NCBI GenBank assembly: GCA_039619475.1
Contig: CM077115.1
Coordinates: 491,185,352 to 491,249,351 of the forward strand
DNA: 64,000 bases
Direction: 5' to 3'
Source of the DNA: Icerya purchasi
Lineage: Eukaryota; Arthropoda; Insecta; Hemiptera; Monophlebidae
Of the stretch, positions 34,276-45,977 are shown piece after piece (positions within the stretch are counted from its first letter, which is position 1; the number at the start of each line of letters is the position of its first letter). Under the pieces are notes generated by a model. That model did no database searches. It had not been told where the DNA came from and worked only from the letters and a program-made list of their open reading frames with translations. Both the position numbers and the translations under genes were made by a program.

Positions 34276-34999
34276 AGTGGGAAAGAGCGATTTTCGTATT
34301 AACGAGCAGAGTACGTAATCGTCATTGCTGAGCATGAGGTTTTAAGAATATTCAACGTGCCTGGACACGATTACCTCAAGTCTCAGACTACCGGTAATTT
34401 TAGATCGCAGGGAATGAACAGACTGATGCGATATTGAAAAAGACGATATTGTTTGAATGAGGGTGCAAAACTTCTTTCGAGCTTTCCAATAATTTCTGTG
34501 TACAATCTGTGTTTTATGAGATATTTTCGTTACAACTGGCATTTATCCACTTCGTTAACTTTTCCGACTTGACGAAAACTAAAATTGATCGCTGTAACGC
34601 AAAATTTTTCAACGATCATTTAAATTTTTCAGCTACATGCAATGTGCACATTACGTTACATGTATAAAACTGAATAAATAAAATAAAATATAATAATTCA
34701 ATTATCAAATGTACGAATGTAAGTGAGTGTGTGTGATTCTGTGGTCGGCCGGGGAGTGAAGCAGCAAGACATGATGGTGCGTCACGAATGACGTAACGCA
34801 GCCCGAGGACGAGCGCTCGAGGAACTGCCGCTGAACGAGGATAGTCGTAGTTTTGATCTGGAGATGGCCGGTTTTTGATCGCAATAAGTGTGAAAAAATG
34901 AGTTCCGGGCTCAGTCAACGACAAAAGTTAGTGGCGATAATGCTCCAGATCTTTCTCCGTTATTTTGATACACATATTAATACCATATCCGACCGATAT
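34276..34999. other. Anonymous DNA
   Basis: No feature recognised. Confidence 0.5.
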
Positions 35000-35108
35000 T
35001 TCTCATTCGAATAATTACTGAATATAAGCCGATAAGAAGTGGTTTTCCGCCCACCCGGCAGTTTAACCTGAAGAAGAAGAAGAAGAAGAAGAAGAAGAAG
35101 AAGAAGAA
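35000..35108 (+). mobile_element. Candidate family C LINE 3' end with (GAA)n tail
   Basis: AAGTGGTTTTCCGCCCACCC and GTTTAACCT precede 13 GAA units (35070-35108). The context resembles the minus-strand 3' end at 17135-17170 (AAAGTGGTTAAGC, ACCCGCCGAA). The coding part is too decayed to read with confidence. Confidence 0.35.
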
Positions 35109-36200
35109 AAAAGGAACAGCGGGGATCACCGCCGTCGAGGTGACATCCGGCCGATATATAAAGCCATGTACCAAATTTGTATATATACTTATTGATTCTC
35201 GTTTAGCGTCTTATTCGATTTGTTTCGATCACTTTTGTTTTTATCTTTTGTCTTTTTTACGATCGGTCGCCCTGGAAAGAATAATGAAGGCGTTCAAAAC
35301 TTTACATCGTGATTTCCGTTCTTAAAAATAATATTCTTATAATCCTACGCATTAGAAGCCGATATTTCATTTCCGGCTGGAATAGGTTCGACTAAAGTAC
35401 AACACACTTCAAGCTTTAGAACCTTTCTTTAAGGATTTATTAAAAATTATACGCGTAATAAAAGTTCTTTACTTCTCCGTCTTCTTTCGAAATCCAAAAA
35501 ATAAGAATTTACACACGAGTGTCACCGAATTTAAATTGAACTTTTACAGGTAAAAACGATAGAAAAACAAAAAAAAGACCCTCCCCCCTCTCCATTGCGA
35601 TCTTTGCTGTACGGTTAACTAAATCTTCGACGGCGAGTTTTAAGCCATGTTATCACGCTGCGAGAGTAACGCCTGAAATGTTAAAATCCCCGAAAAACAG
35701 CATCTTCGTAAACAATTGTAGCGCATAGTTGGTTTATTGTTTTATAACAAATTCGAAAGTAATGCGAAATAGACGACAGGGGAAATTTCCCGGAAAGGCT
35801 TTGTGTTTATACAGCTGAAGAACGTCGGAATGAGGCACAAATGGGAGCTTGCTAAAAGAAAGAAGTGAACAAGATGCAAACTGTAATCCCCGCGCAAAAT
35901 ATTTTTTCTTACGTTTCCATTACCTTTTTTTAAACAGTATTTCGCGATGGATTTTTCGACTTCATACGTGCAAGCTCTCTGCCCGGAAACTGTATCCGGT
36001 CTTTGTTTATAACTCAAAAAAAAAACAAAACAAATTCGTTCTAGCGTCGTCAATAAAGCGCAGAGGGAACTTTACCAGAGTTATTCTCTTTCCATCGTGG
36101 AACTCGTTGGACCGGTTTGAGTTTCGTACACACGTACGTCTAAAATTGAGCGCATCGAATTTCTCATTTTACCGTCGACCAAAACATTTCATCAAATTTT
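35109..36200. other. Anonymous DNA
   Basis: No feature recognised. The 117- and 103-codon open frames at 35742-36202 overlap on opposite strands and have no recognisable motif. Confidence 0.45.
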
Positions 36201-36385
36201 AATCCTGGCCATACGGCAACAGAAACAACACTGTAATGATTAAAAAAAGGGTTTTGGAGGCCATATATATTGATAAGACAAGCAGGGAAGAGTGGTTTAA
36301 TCGATTTAAAAATGATCGGAAGTCGGGAGTCGAGCAGCGATTAAAAAAGACAGTCCTTTAACCATTACCGAGCTTCAAGATGATA

Positions 36386-36678
36386 ATGTAAAGTAAAGTA
36401 AGTCCCATACCCTTGAAAACAGTCCGCGATTGTGAAGTTAAGCTTTTCATAATGATACTTAAGGTTCTAATGAATCTAAGGAGAATACTGGGGCCAGTTC
36501 CTTTCTACTTGGGATCCACCTTTACTTTCCCAGATTTCTCTGGTATAACCAATTCAATTTCAGATTGGATATACATATATACCTAGGAGCGACTTGGATC
36601 GAGAACGAAACAAGTCTCGAACCCGTGTTCTCTGGTTTAGTAGCCAAGCGCCTTAATTACACTAGGCTATCGTGCTAC
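36386..36678 (-). mobile_element. tRNA-derived SINE, copy 2 (with head)
   Basis: Minus-strand SINE. Its tRNA head, at the right end, reads GATAGCCTAGTG (A box), AAGGCGCTTGGCTAC and ACGGGTTCGAGACTTG (B box). The tail at the left end is repeated TTTAC. The flanks CTTCAAGATGATA (36373-36385) and CTTCAAAAATGATA (36679-36692) form a 13-14-bp target-site duplication with one indel. It sits inside the mariner gene. Confidence 0.85.
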
Positions 36679-37059
36679 CTTCAAAAATGATACAGAGGTG
36701 TATTCCGAGGGCAATTACTTTTGAAATTTTACCCGAAGATTTAGTCGTGTTGCTGCGAAATTCGTTGCACGATTGTTCACGCAAAAACAGAAAGAGCTTC
36801 GCCCGAAAGTTGTGCTGAATAATTTCCTTTAAAAAAGGTAATAATAACCGGTGAGATGATATCCGAAAATAAAAAATCAATTCGCCACCTGGAAGAATCA
36901 CAATGCACCGAAAATGTAAAAAGCATGGCAGAGCAGGACCAGCGTGAAAGCAATCTTGATCGGCTTTTGTCTTTGACCGTACATAATGAATATGCTCTAA
37001 AAAGCAGTCAAACTATCAATATAGAATATCACCTTGCAGTTTTGAAACGGTTACGAGAG

Positions 37060-37947
37060 GCTCTGCTATCGCCATTGCTTCTAAATATGTATACATATAT
37101 TCAGAAATAATCTTTTGGGAGGCTTTGCAAGAAAAGAGCATATAAGAGTAAGAATTGTAGGTGAAATCTTAAACAATATTAGATACGCAGATGACACAGC
37201 GCTGGTAGAGCAGTGCCTGACCGCCAGTAATTATTAAATAGTGTCAATGAAATAAGTAAAAGATACGGGTTTTTAATTAACACTGAAAAGACAAAGATGG
37301 CGATAAGTTGCAAAGAAAGATTGGACAATAACACAGCTCAAATTATCAGGAAGTGACCCGGGGTACAAATATCTGCGATGCTGGATAAATGACAAGTCAG
37401 AACAATAAAGTTACGCATAGTGACAATGCTTTTAGTAATTTTGGAAGAAAGTACTATCATCTAAGAACCTCAAGATATCGCTGAAAGTGAGAGTTCTGAA
37501 ATGCTACATATGGTCGCGGCTATTATACAGATGTGAGACATGGACACTGAAAACGGCAATGATAAAAAAATAGAAGCCTTCGAAATGTGGTGCTACCGAA
37601 GAATGCTTAAGATCTTGTGGACGGAGAAGATCAGAAGTACTATAATATGTATGGACAAAAATCGGGAACTGGCGAATACAATAAAAAAGAGGAAACTAGA
37701 ATACATGGGACATATAATACGTGGCCCAAAATATCAGCTACTGAGGAGGACAATTTTACTTGGGCAGATCGAAGGAAAAAGATGGATTGACAGGAAGAAT
37801 ACGGCATGGTTTGAAAACATAAAAAATTGGACAAACCATTCGATAGAAGAAATAATTTATACAGCCACGAATTGGGAAAAATGGAAAAGAATTATCTTCA
37901 TGTTGAGGTCCGATGAGGATATGACAGCTTAAAGAAGGAAAAGACGA
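37060..37947 (+). mobile_element. Family C LINE, RT and C-terminus, nested in mariner
   Basis: LSPLLLNMYTYI (37060-37100) is the RT motif after RQGCV. RIVGEILNNIRYADDTALVE (about 37144-37203) carries an intact YADD. NEISKRYGFLINTEKTKM follows. The last 130 codons are open (37540-37932): KIEAFEMWCYRRMLKILWTE, KKRKLEYMGHIIRGPKYQLL, GQIEGKRWIDRK, WFENIKNWTNHSI. The tail is AAAGAAGGAAAAGACG, a decayed GAA-type tail. Mariner sequence resumes at about 37945 at the point where it was cut. Confidence 0.75.
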
Positions 37948-38400
37948 TACGCTGCGAGAAGAAAACGATCAGAGTTTTTTGGGAAAGCGACGATTGGATG
38001 CGCTCTATCGTGATAAAACGCGTCAGTTTGCTCGTTGCGCCTTGTTCAAAATTATTTGACTCCAAGTAGAACACATCGTATAGGCTAGACAAGCACAGTT
38101 TAGATACTGTTCCGTGTGAATTCTGGCTCTAAGCTAAAAATTCCGTTGAAAGGATAACGATTCGACGATGTAGAGGAGATGAAATAAAATGCAACGAGTA
38201 AACGGATAGCTCTGGAATGCGTTACACAGGGGAGCGCTTCCAAAAATGGAAGAAACTCTGGCAGTGGGTACTCTTAAGGAGAGTACATTGAAGGCGATGC
38301 TCATCCGAAGGCTTTAATAAGTTCGAAAACTCCGAGTTATTGACAAAGGTCGAATACTTTCCGGGCAGATCTCGTATAAATATAAAACTCTCGATCCTGC

Positions 38401-38824
38401 TCGCCAGCGACAGACTCGCTGCACCTGAAATATTAATATTCTATAATTTTTAATAGTCGGTTTTAATTGACTATGTTACGGGAAAAAAACATTTAACGAA
38501 ATAAATAAAAGCTTTTGGCGATGTTTTAGGCACACTTTTATTCTTAAGAAGAGAAAAATGTTTCGTGCAATCAGCTTTCCGACGCTAAAAGTTAGCTATT
38601 CTCATATTAGTATAATTAAACGTAAATTGAAATGGCTTTCGACTAATTCCTGCAGATTGTACGAATAAGCTGAAAAATATATATTACTTCCTAAGATAAT
38701 TCGTTTCAAACAGCCCGAATAAGTTGATATATTTTACCAAGAAATTTCCGGCAATTACTGGACAGTTAACATGTATTTGTTTTTTCCTTTATTTACATCG
38801 CACTTCAAAACCACATTTCAACAA
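38401..38824. other. Anonymous DNA
   Basis: No feature recognised beyond the mariner end. Confidence 0.5.
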
Positions 38825-38837
38825 TTAATATAATAAA

Positions 38838-38957
38838 CCGAGAGAAAGGAACTGGCTCTAATATTCTCTTCAGGTACATTAGGCTTAGTACCATTATGAA
38901 AAGTTTAACTTCACAATCCATGATGATACTCTATCAAGAATGGCACTCGCTTTACTT
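38838..38957 (+). mobile_element. tRNA-derived SINE, copy 3 (5'-truncated)
   Basis: A 120-bp body-only copy: AAAGGAACTGGCTCTAATAT, TACCATTATGAAAAG, TTTAACTTCACAATCCATGA, tail CTTTACT. TTAATATAATAAA is repeated exactly at 38825-38837 and 38958-38970, a 13-bp target-site duplication, so the truncation happened at insertion. Confidence 0.85.
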
Positions 38958-38970
38958 TTAATATAATAAA

Positions 38971-39518
38971 ATATCACGCAATTCTTACAATGCTGACTGT
39001 CGTCATTTATCAGATAAATAATGGTTAACAATAGCGGCAATGCAAACAATGCAGAAAGCCATAATGCTGAAATTCTGTATACATATTATGTTTAGCATCG
39101 GATATAAAAGATTACTTTAGAATTAATAATTATTCAATTTATTATTATATTCATCATTTTAGAGAGAGCTCAGCTATTTTGATAGAATCAAATATGTAGA
39201 ATCCATCATGAACTGAATTATATCTGCAGAGGACAAGTATACACAATAATGAACGAACCGTTAGTATATTGTCGGGCGTTTATTATTTTCAGCGCCACAA
39301 ATTAACAAATATTGATGTCTAATAAATTCTTTTGATTCTCTAGGTAGCGGATAACGGGTGGAAACCGGAATTCTGAACATACAGCGTGATGATGTCTATG
39401 CACAATCTGTATCAGTCGGATCCTTAAAAATACGATAAATAATAATAATATGATCTACTACATTTCATCAGAATAACCTACACCTATAAGACGACCTACT
39501 AGATTTTTACATTTCGAA
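38971..39518. other. Anonymous DNA left of the LTR array
   Basis: No feature recognised. It gives no clear match to the LINE that flanks the array on the right. Confidence 0.45.
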
Positions 39519-40094
39519 AGATACAACGAATCAGGGTTAGTGGCGCGATCTTTTGTCGACAGAATAATAAATTATCTGTTCTGTTTTTAGTTTATTGATT
39601 CTAGAACGTCGTCGATTATCGGCTTTAATAGTGTCTCAGGGTAAGGGCCGGTGGCGTAGGCGTGTGCGCGCGTACCGCGACACCTGCCGAAATAGAGAAT
39701 TATGTCGTATGATATCGGGAGGCCGGCTCAGGTAGATCAGATGTGATAAGGATGCATTGTTATCTGCATCTGGTTACGATTTAGTGTTCGAGCTTGGTAC
39801 AACGGTCGGTGTAAAATGCGAGCTAGCGAGCGCGTTCTCTTTCAAATAATATATCATAAGTTATCTCATCGTTTTCGTTTACTTTTTTTCCATCTAAAAT
39901 GAATAAAATCCCAATGCTCCCGATGTTTTGAAGAACCCGATAGTTATCCGCGGTACAGTTATAATTGTAGTCTTTTTATTTTTGGTATTTATTTATTTAC
40001 TTTTTTTCGTAATTTTCCTTATTCTTCTGCTGGTCGTCTCTCCCTTACGTACGTACGAGAAAGAACGGAGAAAAAAAAATGCGAGTTCGTAACA
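39519..40094 (+). repeat. LTR 1 (outer left)
   Basis: Start is altered (AGATACAACGAATC instead of TGATACGAATC). Ends GTTCGTAACA. Differs from LTR 2 mainly in its first 125 bases. Confidence 0.85.
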
Positions 40095-40096
40095 TT

Positions 40097-40114
40097 TGGC
40101 GCGGCGAACAGGGA
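40097..40114 (+). promoter_or_regulatory. Primer-binding site candidate, internal copy 1
   Basis: TGGCGCGGCGAACAGGGA starts two bases after LTR 1, with the TGG start expected of a tRNA 3'-CCA complement. The primer tRNA is not identified. The same site is at 44261-44278 in copy 2. Confidence 0.7.
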
Positions 40115-40439
40115 CCTCGACGTCATCGATTCGTCGCGGAGGAAGGATCCCGGAGCCAACGGCCAAGCAGTAAACGGAGATAAGTTTTGCATTTTAATTT
40201 ATTTCTCATTACTATCATATACGTACATAATATTAATAAGTGGCATTATTAGCTTGAACCGTTTTTTAATGATTTGTTACGATATTTCGGGCCGCGTAAT
40301 TTAAAATTTTAGTAATTTATTAAGATATTTCTAATTCAAAGCTCGTCGCACGAATCGGCAATAAATAATCACCACACGTCTACCGTCATACAAAAAATTA
40401 GAAAATAATAATAATAATAAAATATAGTTGTACATCTCG

Positions 40440-40441
<2 letters not shown>

Positions 40442-40491
<50 letters not shown>

Positions 40492-40514
40492 GTATATATA
40501 TGTATATATATATA
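40442..40514. repeat. (AT)n array in internal copy 1
   Basis: AT repeat with TG interruptions upstream of the gag-like region. Copy 2 has a slightly different length at 44608-44682. Confidence 0.9.
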
Positions 40515-40601
40515 GCGTCTCGTAAATTCAAAAAAAAAAATATATATATATATAAAAATAAAATAAATATCAAAACAAAATAAATACGATAGATAAGGAT
40601 T

Positions 40602-41798
40602 ATGTCGGAGGAGACGTTTAGAGACGTCGTCTCCAAAAGAGGCCCGCATCGGGACACTCCAGCAGTGCTGGATGACTTTGGTGAAGAGGGCGAGCCGGCA
40701 AGGCTGACTGGCCTTAATATCTCAGTGGAAGAGTACACTATATTGGCAGCTTAATTAAAAAAACCGCCGAAGAAACCACTGAAAAATTTAATAATATAAA
40801 CAATAATTTTGAGAATAAATTTGAGAATATAAATAAGAAACTGGATAAGAATTCGAGCGATATCAACAACTTAAAAGATGACCTGAACCAGAATATCACG
40901 TTCTTAAACGATAAACTTGACATAAAAGTTAACGAAACTGTAGAAAATCTAAACCATAAAATTGATAAAAAATTAGAAAACCGAAACAACGTTATCGGAC
41001 GAATCGCCGCCAATCTAAATAAAAAAAATAAATAACGATGTCGAAAATGTAAAAAATAAAATCGATCGCTCTAGCCGAGAAAATATAGGGACTTGATAAA
41101 AGCTTTCGAAAACAAAATTGATGAAAAAACCACCGATTTGAACGCAAGAGTGCAGGTTCTTCACAGTTCCGTAGAGAAGTTAGAAGGAGCTAAGGACGAA
41201 ACGACGCGTGCGCTAGAAGAGAGTCTTCAGGGCATGACAACGCATCTTGGAAAATTAGAAAACCATGCAACAACAGTTCCCCGGGTGGCCCTAGTCAAGG
41301 GAATCCCCATGGCTTACTGAAGTGGACGTACGAGGCTATGGAGGAAAGTTCCCACCTATTAACATCGTTGAATTTATAGAGGTTCTGGAGCGAAAAATGG
41401 ATACCTGGAAGGTTAGAGATGTGAAGAATCGCGTGAATACCCAGTTATCTAGGATGGATGGAGCGCCATATGAGTGGGCCAGGATCCTCCCTAAGTCAAT
41501 ATATAACCGTCGAAACAAAAGAAAGCGTAAACGTGAAAGAAGACCTAAATGTAAAATTAAGCGAAGACGAAGAACTAAACATAATATCAGAAAACCTAAA
41601 AATAAACTTAAAACCCGTTCAGAAATTAAAACCAGATTCGACGATTCAAAGTCACCACGCATAAAACTTTTAAAAAGAAATAATTATAACAATCCTCACC
41701 GGAGGGGACACTGCTCCCGTTCTGGTTTCCGGTTGTGGAAATGCCGGAGGAAACCAATTAAAATCTGCGCTCAATTTGCATTCATTTCTTATTATTAG
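40602..41798 (+). pseudogene. Broken gag-like gene, internal copy 1
   Basis: Starts MSEETFRDVVSKRG and stops after 50 codons (40752), continuing one base back as a coiled-coil-like stretch (LIKKTAEETTEKF, INKKLDKNSSDINNL, NETVENLNHKIDKK) to 41035. After two more frame changes it reads KAFENKIDEKTTDLNARVQV to 41260. The last part, 41322-41798, reads VRGYGGKFPPINIVEFIEVL, KMDTW, VNTQLSRMDGAPYEWARI, which looks like a retrotransposon Gag capsid domain, followed by a strongly basic segment RRNKRKRKRERRPKCKIKRR. A 13-bp deletion near 41262 is private to this copy. No zinc knuckle is evident. Coding capacity was lost before the array formed, because both copies share the other breaks. Confidence 0.65.
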
Positions 41799-43685
41799 TT
41801 CGTTATATTGATCTAGTTATTAGCTAGTCATCCAAGTGCGTATGTTTTGTGTTTATGTGACTCTCTTGAGGGCCATGACCCTACCTCATATGTGGTTTAT
41901 TATGTCATATGTTTTGTTATTTTGTTTATTAGCCTAGGTGCCGCGGATTTATCTATTTTGATTTTGTGTTATTTATTTACGTTGTTCGCCCTTAGAGCGC
42001 TCTGATTACCCTTCATATTTTGCTTATAATTCTGATGTGGTGAGATCCGAAATATTCTTCCGTCATTATCCTTGCGTCAGTCCTTATAATTTATGCTACG
42101 CCGTTGCATGGGTGCTTACACGCGTCCCTAGCAGTCTTACTGCAATCTCTTGTTCCTTTCTGGTCATCGCACCATCTCCTCTCGGGCTGATGTTACGCTC
42201 CATTCTGCCTCTTCGGGCTGGCATCACGCTCCATATCTCTATGCTCTTCTGGAGTATAGCGCGCTGTGGCCTGACGCCTCCTTCATTTCTGGTCCCGCCA
42301 CACGCCTACCGCCACTTCCTCACATCACATATCGCTGTCACTTCCTTTTTTGGCCATGTGCCTCCCTATTCTTATGTTCCTTGCGTAGTTTGGCGTGTAA
42401 GGATCTCCATGCAACTATTCCTTTTCTACTATCTACTTATATATTCCTATATAGATATTTCCTATTCCACGTCTCTTGTACATCACATCGGTAATTTGTT
42501 CTTCATAGGGGTATCGATACCATCTTAGTAGGTGGTTGGCGTACTGTTTTGTCGTTTTTGTTTTCTTGTTTTCTGTTGGCGTCTGAGGTATTCACCATTT
42601 TGCTTATGTATGTGTGGTTTTGTTTCATGCGCGTGTAATTGACATGAAGTAGTTGTGTAGAAGAGCCGGCTGAGAAGTTTATACCGCTCGACAATTTTGC
42701 CTGATACCGTGGATCCGAAAATATCGCAGAGAACGGGAATCCCAAACTATCGTAAGCTAACTTTATATTTCGAAGTGTCTTCTTTCCTGGCCGAAGGAGC
42801 TGTGGGCGATGAGTCAGTCGTGGCCATAGTGTAGGCCAACAGGAAGGTTCCTTCATATTATCCTTTTCTGAGTTGATCATAGGAGCCTCTTTCCTTTTCG
42901 GGTTTCCTTCTATGATTCGCAGCACCGCCCAGTGGACTACGATAGGCGCGGATGTGATCCCAATAATAACCCGATGATCAGTTAATGTCAAACAAGCAGT
43001 CTGTGGTCCTCTTTAATTTAGGAACTCGAGTGGAGACACGTGGATCCTCGCGCAACCCGCAAATGAGCATTGGCTCATGTTACGGTACCTTTCGAGGGGG
43101 CGGCTGCATGTACCGTTAATTTATACGTGGCTCCGAACCCATAAGCCTGTGGATACGCATTGGGCAAACGCCCGGAGATAGACTTATCTGTATCCGAATA
43201 TGAAAGACCACCGATACTGCGGTTGGCAATATATAGAATCACATATCCCTTCGGGGGCGGCTGCATGTGTCGTTATTGTGAACCAGGGGCGCGATGGAGT
43301 TCATGGACGTCTTCCTCGAGTGTCACATCGGTTGCTACAAAAACTCTGTAGATTGACCTAGGTCTCTGGAGGAGTCAGCAGGATGTGACCTTGTCCGAAT
43401 CTATCCTACGTCTTTCACTTTCATTATTGTTCCTATAAACCATGCCGCAGGTCGAGTAGCACTACGGGTCGAATTGTGGTTTTGTCCAAGCGAAACACTT
43501 GACCCTACTGATCTTTGTGCTCTCTAATTCCCGGTGTTCTCTGCGAACGTCAAATTGGATCCTAGGCTCTATCATATGGCTGTCGACAAAGATTTGCTGT
43601 CACTCAATTGTGCGTGCCGCCACCCTGGCTGCGCCCCGGATTGCATCCAAAACTTCTGTTTTAGGTGAAATTAGGGGGAGGGCAG
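41799..43685. other. Non-coding 3' internal region, copy 1
   Basis: No pol or env motifs on either strand. It contains a direct repeat of about 28 bases (GGGGGCGGCTGCATGT, then CGTTA) at 43095 and 43254. It ends in the purine tract before LTR 2. Long open frames (163 codons sense at 42037, 162 codons antisense at 42991-42503) have no recognisable domain. Confidence 0.6.
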
Positions 43686-44258
43686 TGATACGAATCAGGG
43701 TTGGTGGCGCGATCTTTTGTCGACAGAATAATAAATTATCTGTTCTGTCTTTAGTTTATTGATTCTAGAACGTCGTCGATTATCGGCTTTAATAGTATCT
43801 CAGTGTAAGGGCCGGTGGCGTAGGCGTGTGCGCGCGTACCGCGACACCTGCCGAAATAGAGAATTATGTCGTATGATATCGGGAGGCCGGCTCAGGTAGA
43901 TCAGATGTGATAAGGATGCATTGTTATCTGCATCTGGTTACGATTTAGTGTTCGAGCTTGGTACAACGGTCGGTGTAAAATGCGAGCTAGCGAGCGCGTT
44001 CTCTTTCAAATGATATATCATAAGTTATCTCATCGTTTTCGTTTATTTTTTTCCATCTAAAATGAATAAAATCCCAATGCTCCCGATGTTTTGAAGAACC
44101 CGATAGTTATCCGCGGTACAGTTATAATTGTAGTCTTTTTATTTTTGGTATTTATTTATTTACTTTTTTTCGTAATTTTCCTTATTCTTCTGCTGGTCGT
44201 CTCTCCCTTACGTACGTACGAGAAAGAACGGAGAAAAAAAAAATGCGAGTTCGTAACA
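43686..44258 (+). repeat. LTR 2 (middle, mosaic)
   Basis: 573 bp, TGATACGAATC to GTTCGTAACA. At sites that differ between the outer LTRs, it matches LTR 3 up to 43804 and LTR 1 from 43840 on, with one exception in a T run near 44045. Confidence 0.9.
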
Positions 44259-44603
44259 TTTGGCGCGGCGAACAGGGACCTCGACGTCATCGATTCGTCG
44301 CGGAGGAAGGATCCCGGAGCCAACGGCCAAGCAGTAAACGGAGATAAGTTTTGCATTTTAATTTATTTCTCATTACTATCATATACGTACATAATATTAA
44401 TAAGTGGCATTATTAGCTTGAACCGTTTTTTAATGATTTGTTACGATATTTCGGGCCGCGTAATTTAAAATTTTAGTAATTTATTAAGATATTTCTAATT
44501 CAAAGCTCGTCGCACGAATCGGCAATAAATAATCACCACACGTCTACCGTCATACAAAAAATTAGAAAATAATAATAATAATAAAATATAGTTGTACATC
44601 TCG

Positions 44604-44655
<52 letters not shown>

Positions 44656-44767
44656 GTATATATATGTATATATATATATAGCGTCTCGTAAATTCAAAAA
44701 AAAAAATATATATATATATAAAAATAAAATAAATATCAAAACAAAATAAATACGATAGATAAGGATT

Positions 44768-45977
44768 ATGTCGGAGGAGACGTTTAGAGACGTCGTCTCC
44801 AAAAGAGGCCCGCATCGGGACACTCCAGCAGTGCTGGATGACTTTGGTGAAGAGGGCGAGCCGGCAAGGCTGACTGGCCTTAATATCTCAGTGGAAGAGT
44901 ACACTATATTGGCAGCTTAATTAAAAAAACCGCCGAAGAAACCACTGAAAAATTTAATAATATAAACAATAATTTTGAGAATAAATTTGAGAATATAAAT
45001 AAGAAACTGGATAAGAATTCGAGCGATATCAACAACTTAAAAGATGACCTGAACCAGAATATCACGTTCTTAAACGATAAACTTGACATAAAAGTTAACG
45101 AAACTGTAGAAAATCTAAACCATAAAATTGATAAAAAATTAGAAAACCGAAACAACGTTATCGGACGAATCGCCGCCAATCTAAATAAAAAAAATAAATA
45201 ACGATGTCGAAAATGTAAAAAATAAAATCGATCGCTCTAGCCGAGAAAATATAGGGACTTGATAAAAGCTTTCGAAAACAAAATTGATGAAAAAACCACC
45301 GATTTGAACGCAAGAGTGCAGGTTCTTCACAGTTCCGTAGAGAAGTTAGAAGGAGCTAAGGACGAAACGACGCGTGCGCTAGAAGAGAGTCTTCAGGGCA
45401 TGACAACGCATCTTGGAAAATTAGAAAACAGAAATATAGTGACATGCAACAACAGTTCCCCGGGTGGCCCTAGTCAAGGGAATCCCCATGGCTTACTGAA
45501 GTGGACGTACGAGGCTACGGAGGAAAGTTCCCACCTATTAACATCGTTGAATTTATAGAGGTTCTGGAGCGAAAAATGGATACCTGGAAGGTTAGAGATG
45601 TGAAGAATCGCGTGAATACCCAGTTATCTAGGATGGATGGAGCGCCATATGAGTGGGCCAGGATCCTCCCTAAGTCAATATATAACCGTCGAAACAAAAG
45701 AAAGCGTAAACGTGAAAGAAGACCTAAATGTAAAATTAAGCGAAGACGAAGAACTAAACATAATATCAGAAAACCTAAAAATAAACTTAAAACCCGTTCA
45801 GAAATTAAAACCAGATTCGACGATTCAAAGTCGCCACGCATAAAACTTTTAAAAAGAAATAATTATAACAATCCTCACCGGAGGGGACACTGCTCCCGTT
45901 CTGGTTTCCGGTTGTGGAAATGCCGGAGGAAACCAATTAAAATCTGCGCTCAATTTGCATTCATTTCTTATTATTAG
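44768..45977 (+). pseudogene. Broken gag-like gene, internal copy 2
   Basis: Same content and the same shared frameshifts as the copy at 40602-41798, but it keeps the 13 bases deleted there, so KLENRNIVTCNNSS is readable at about 45415-45460. The capsid-like part is 45501-45700 and the basic tail ends at 45977. Confidence 0.65.

Larger units (their letters stand above)
36220..38400 (+). pseudogene. Mariner-family transposase, decayed, split by a SINE and a LINE
   Basis: Three ordered pieces of one mariner transposase. (1) 36250-36385: VLEAIYIDK, SREEWFNRFKNDRKS and ITELQDDNV, the N-terminal helix-turn-helix region. (2) 36690-37060: ILPEDL, VAAKFVARLFTQKQKELR, then VHNEYALKSSQTINIEYHL and AVLKRLREAL, the catalytic-core region between the two Asp residues. 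(3) 37945-38300: AARRKRSEFFGKA, continuing the RLREA-RRKRPEL block exactly where it stopped, then the degraded HDNA/PCDFWL region, and finally FQKWKKLW near 38245. Stops and shifts throughout. The terminal inverted repeats were not located. Family identity is secure; subfamily is not. Confidence 0.8.

Noticed and set aside
38971..39518. 5' part of family D LINE left of the array, which would mean the array landed inside it
   Set aside because: I could not read RT blocks of that family in this segment, so insertion into family D is not supported.
42037..42528. 163-codon sense frame in the LTR element as an env or pol gene
   Set aside because: No RT, integrase, protease, signal peptide or fusion motifs. 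The sequence looks like pyrimidine-rich non-coding DNA read as protein.
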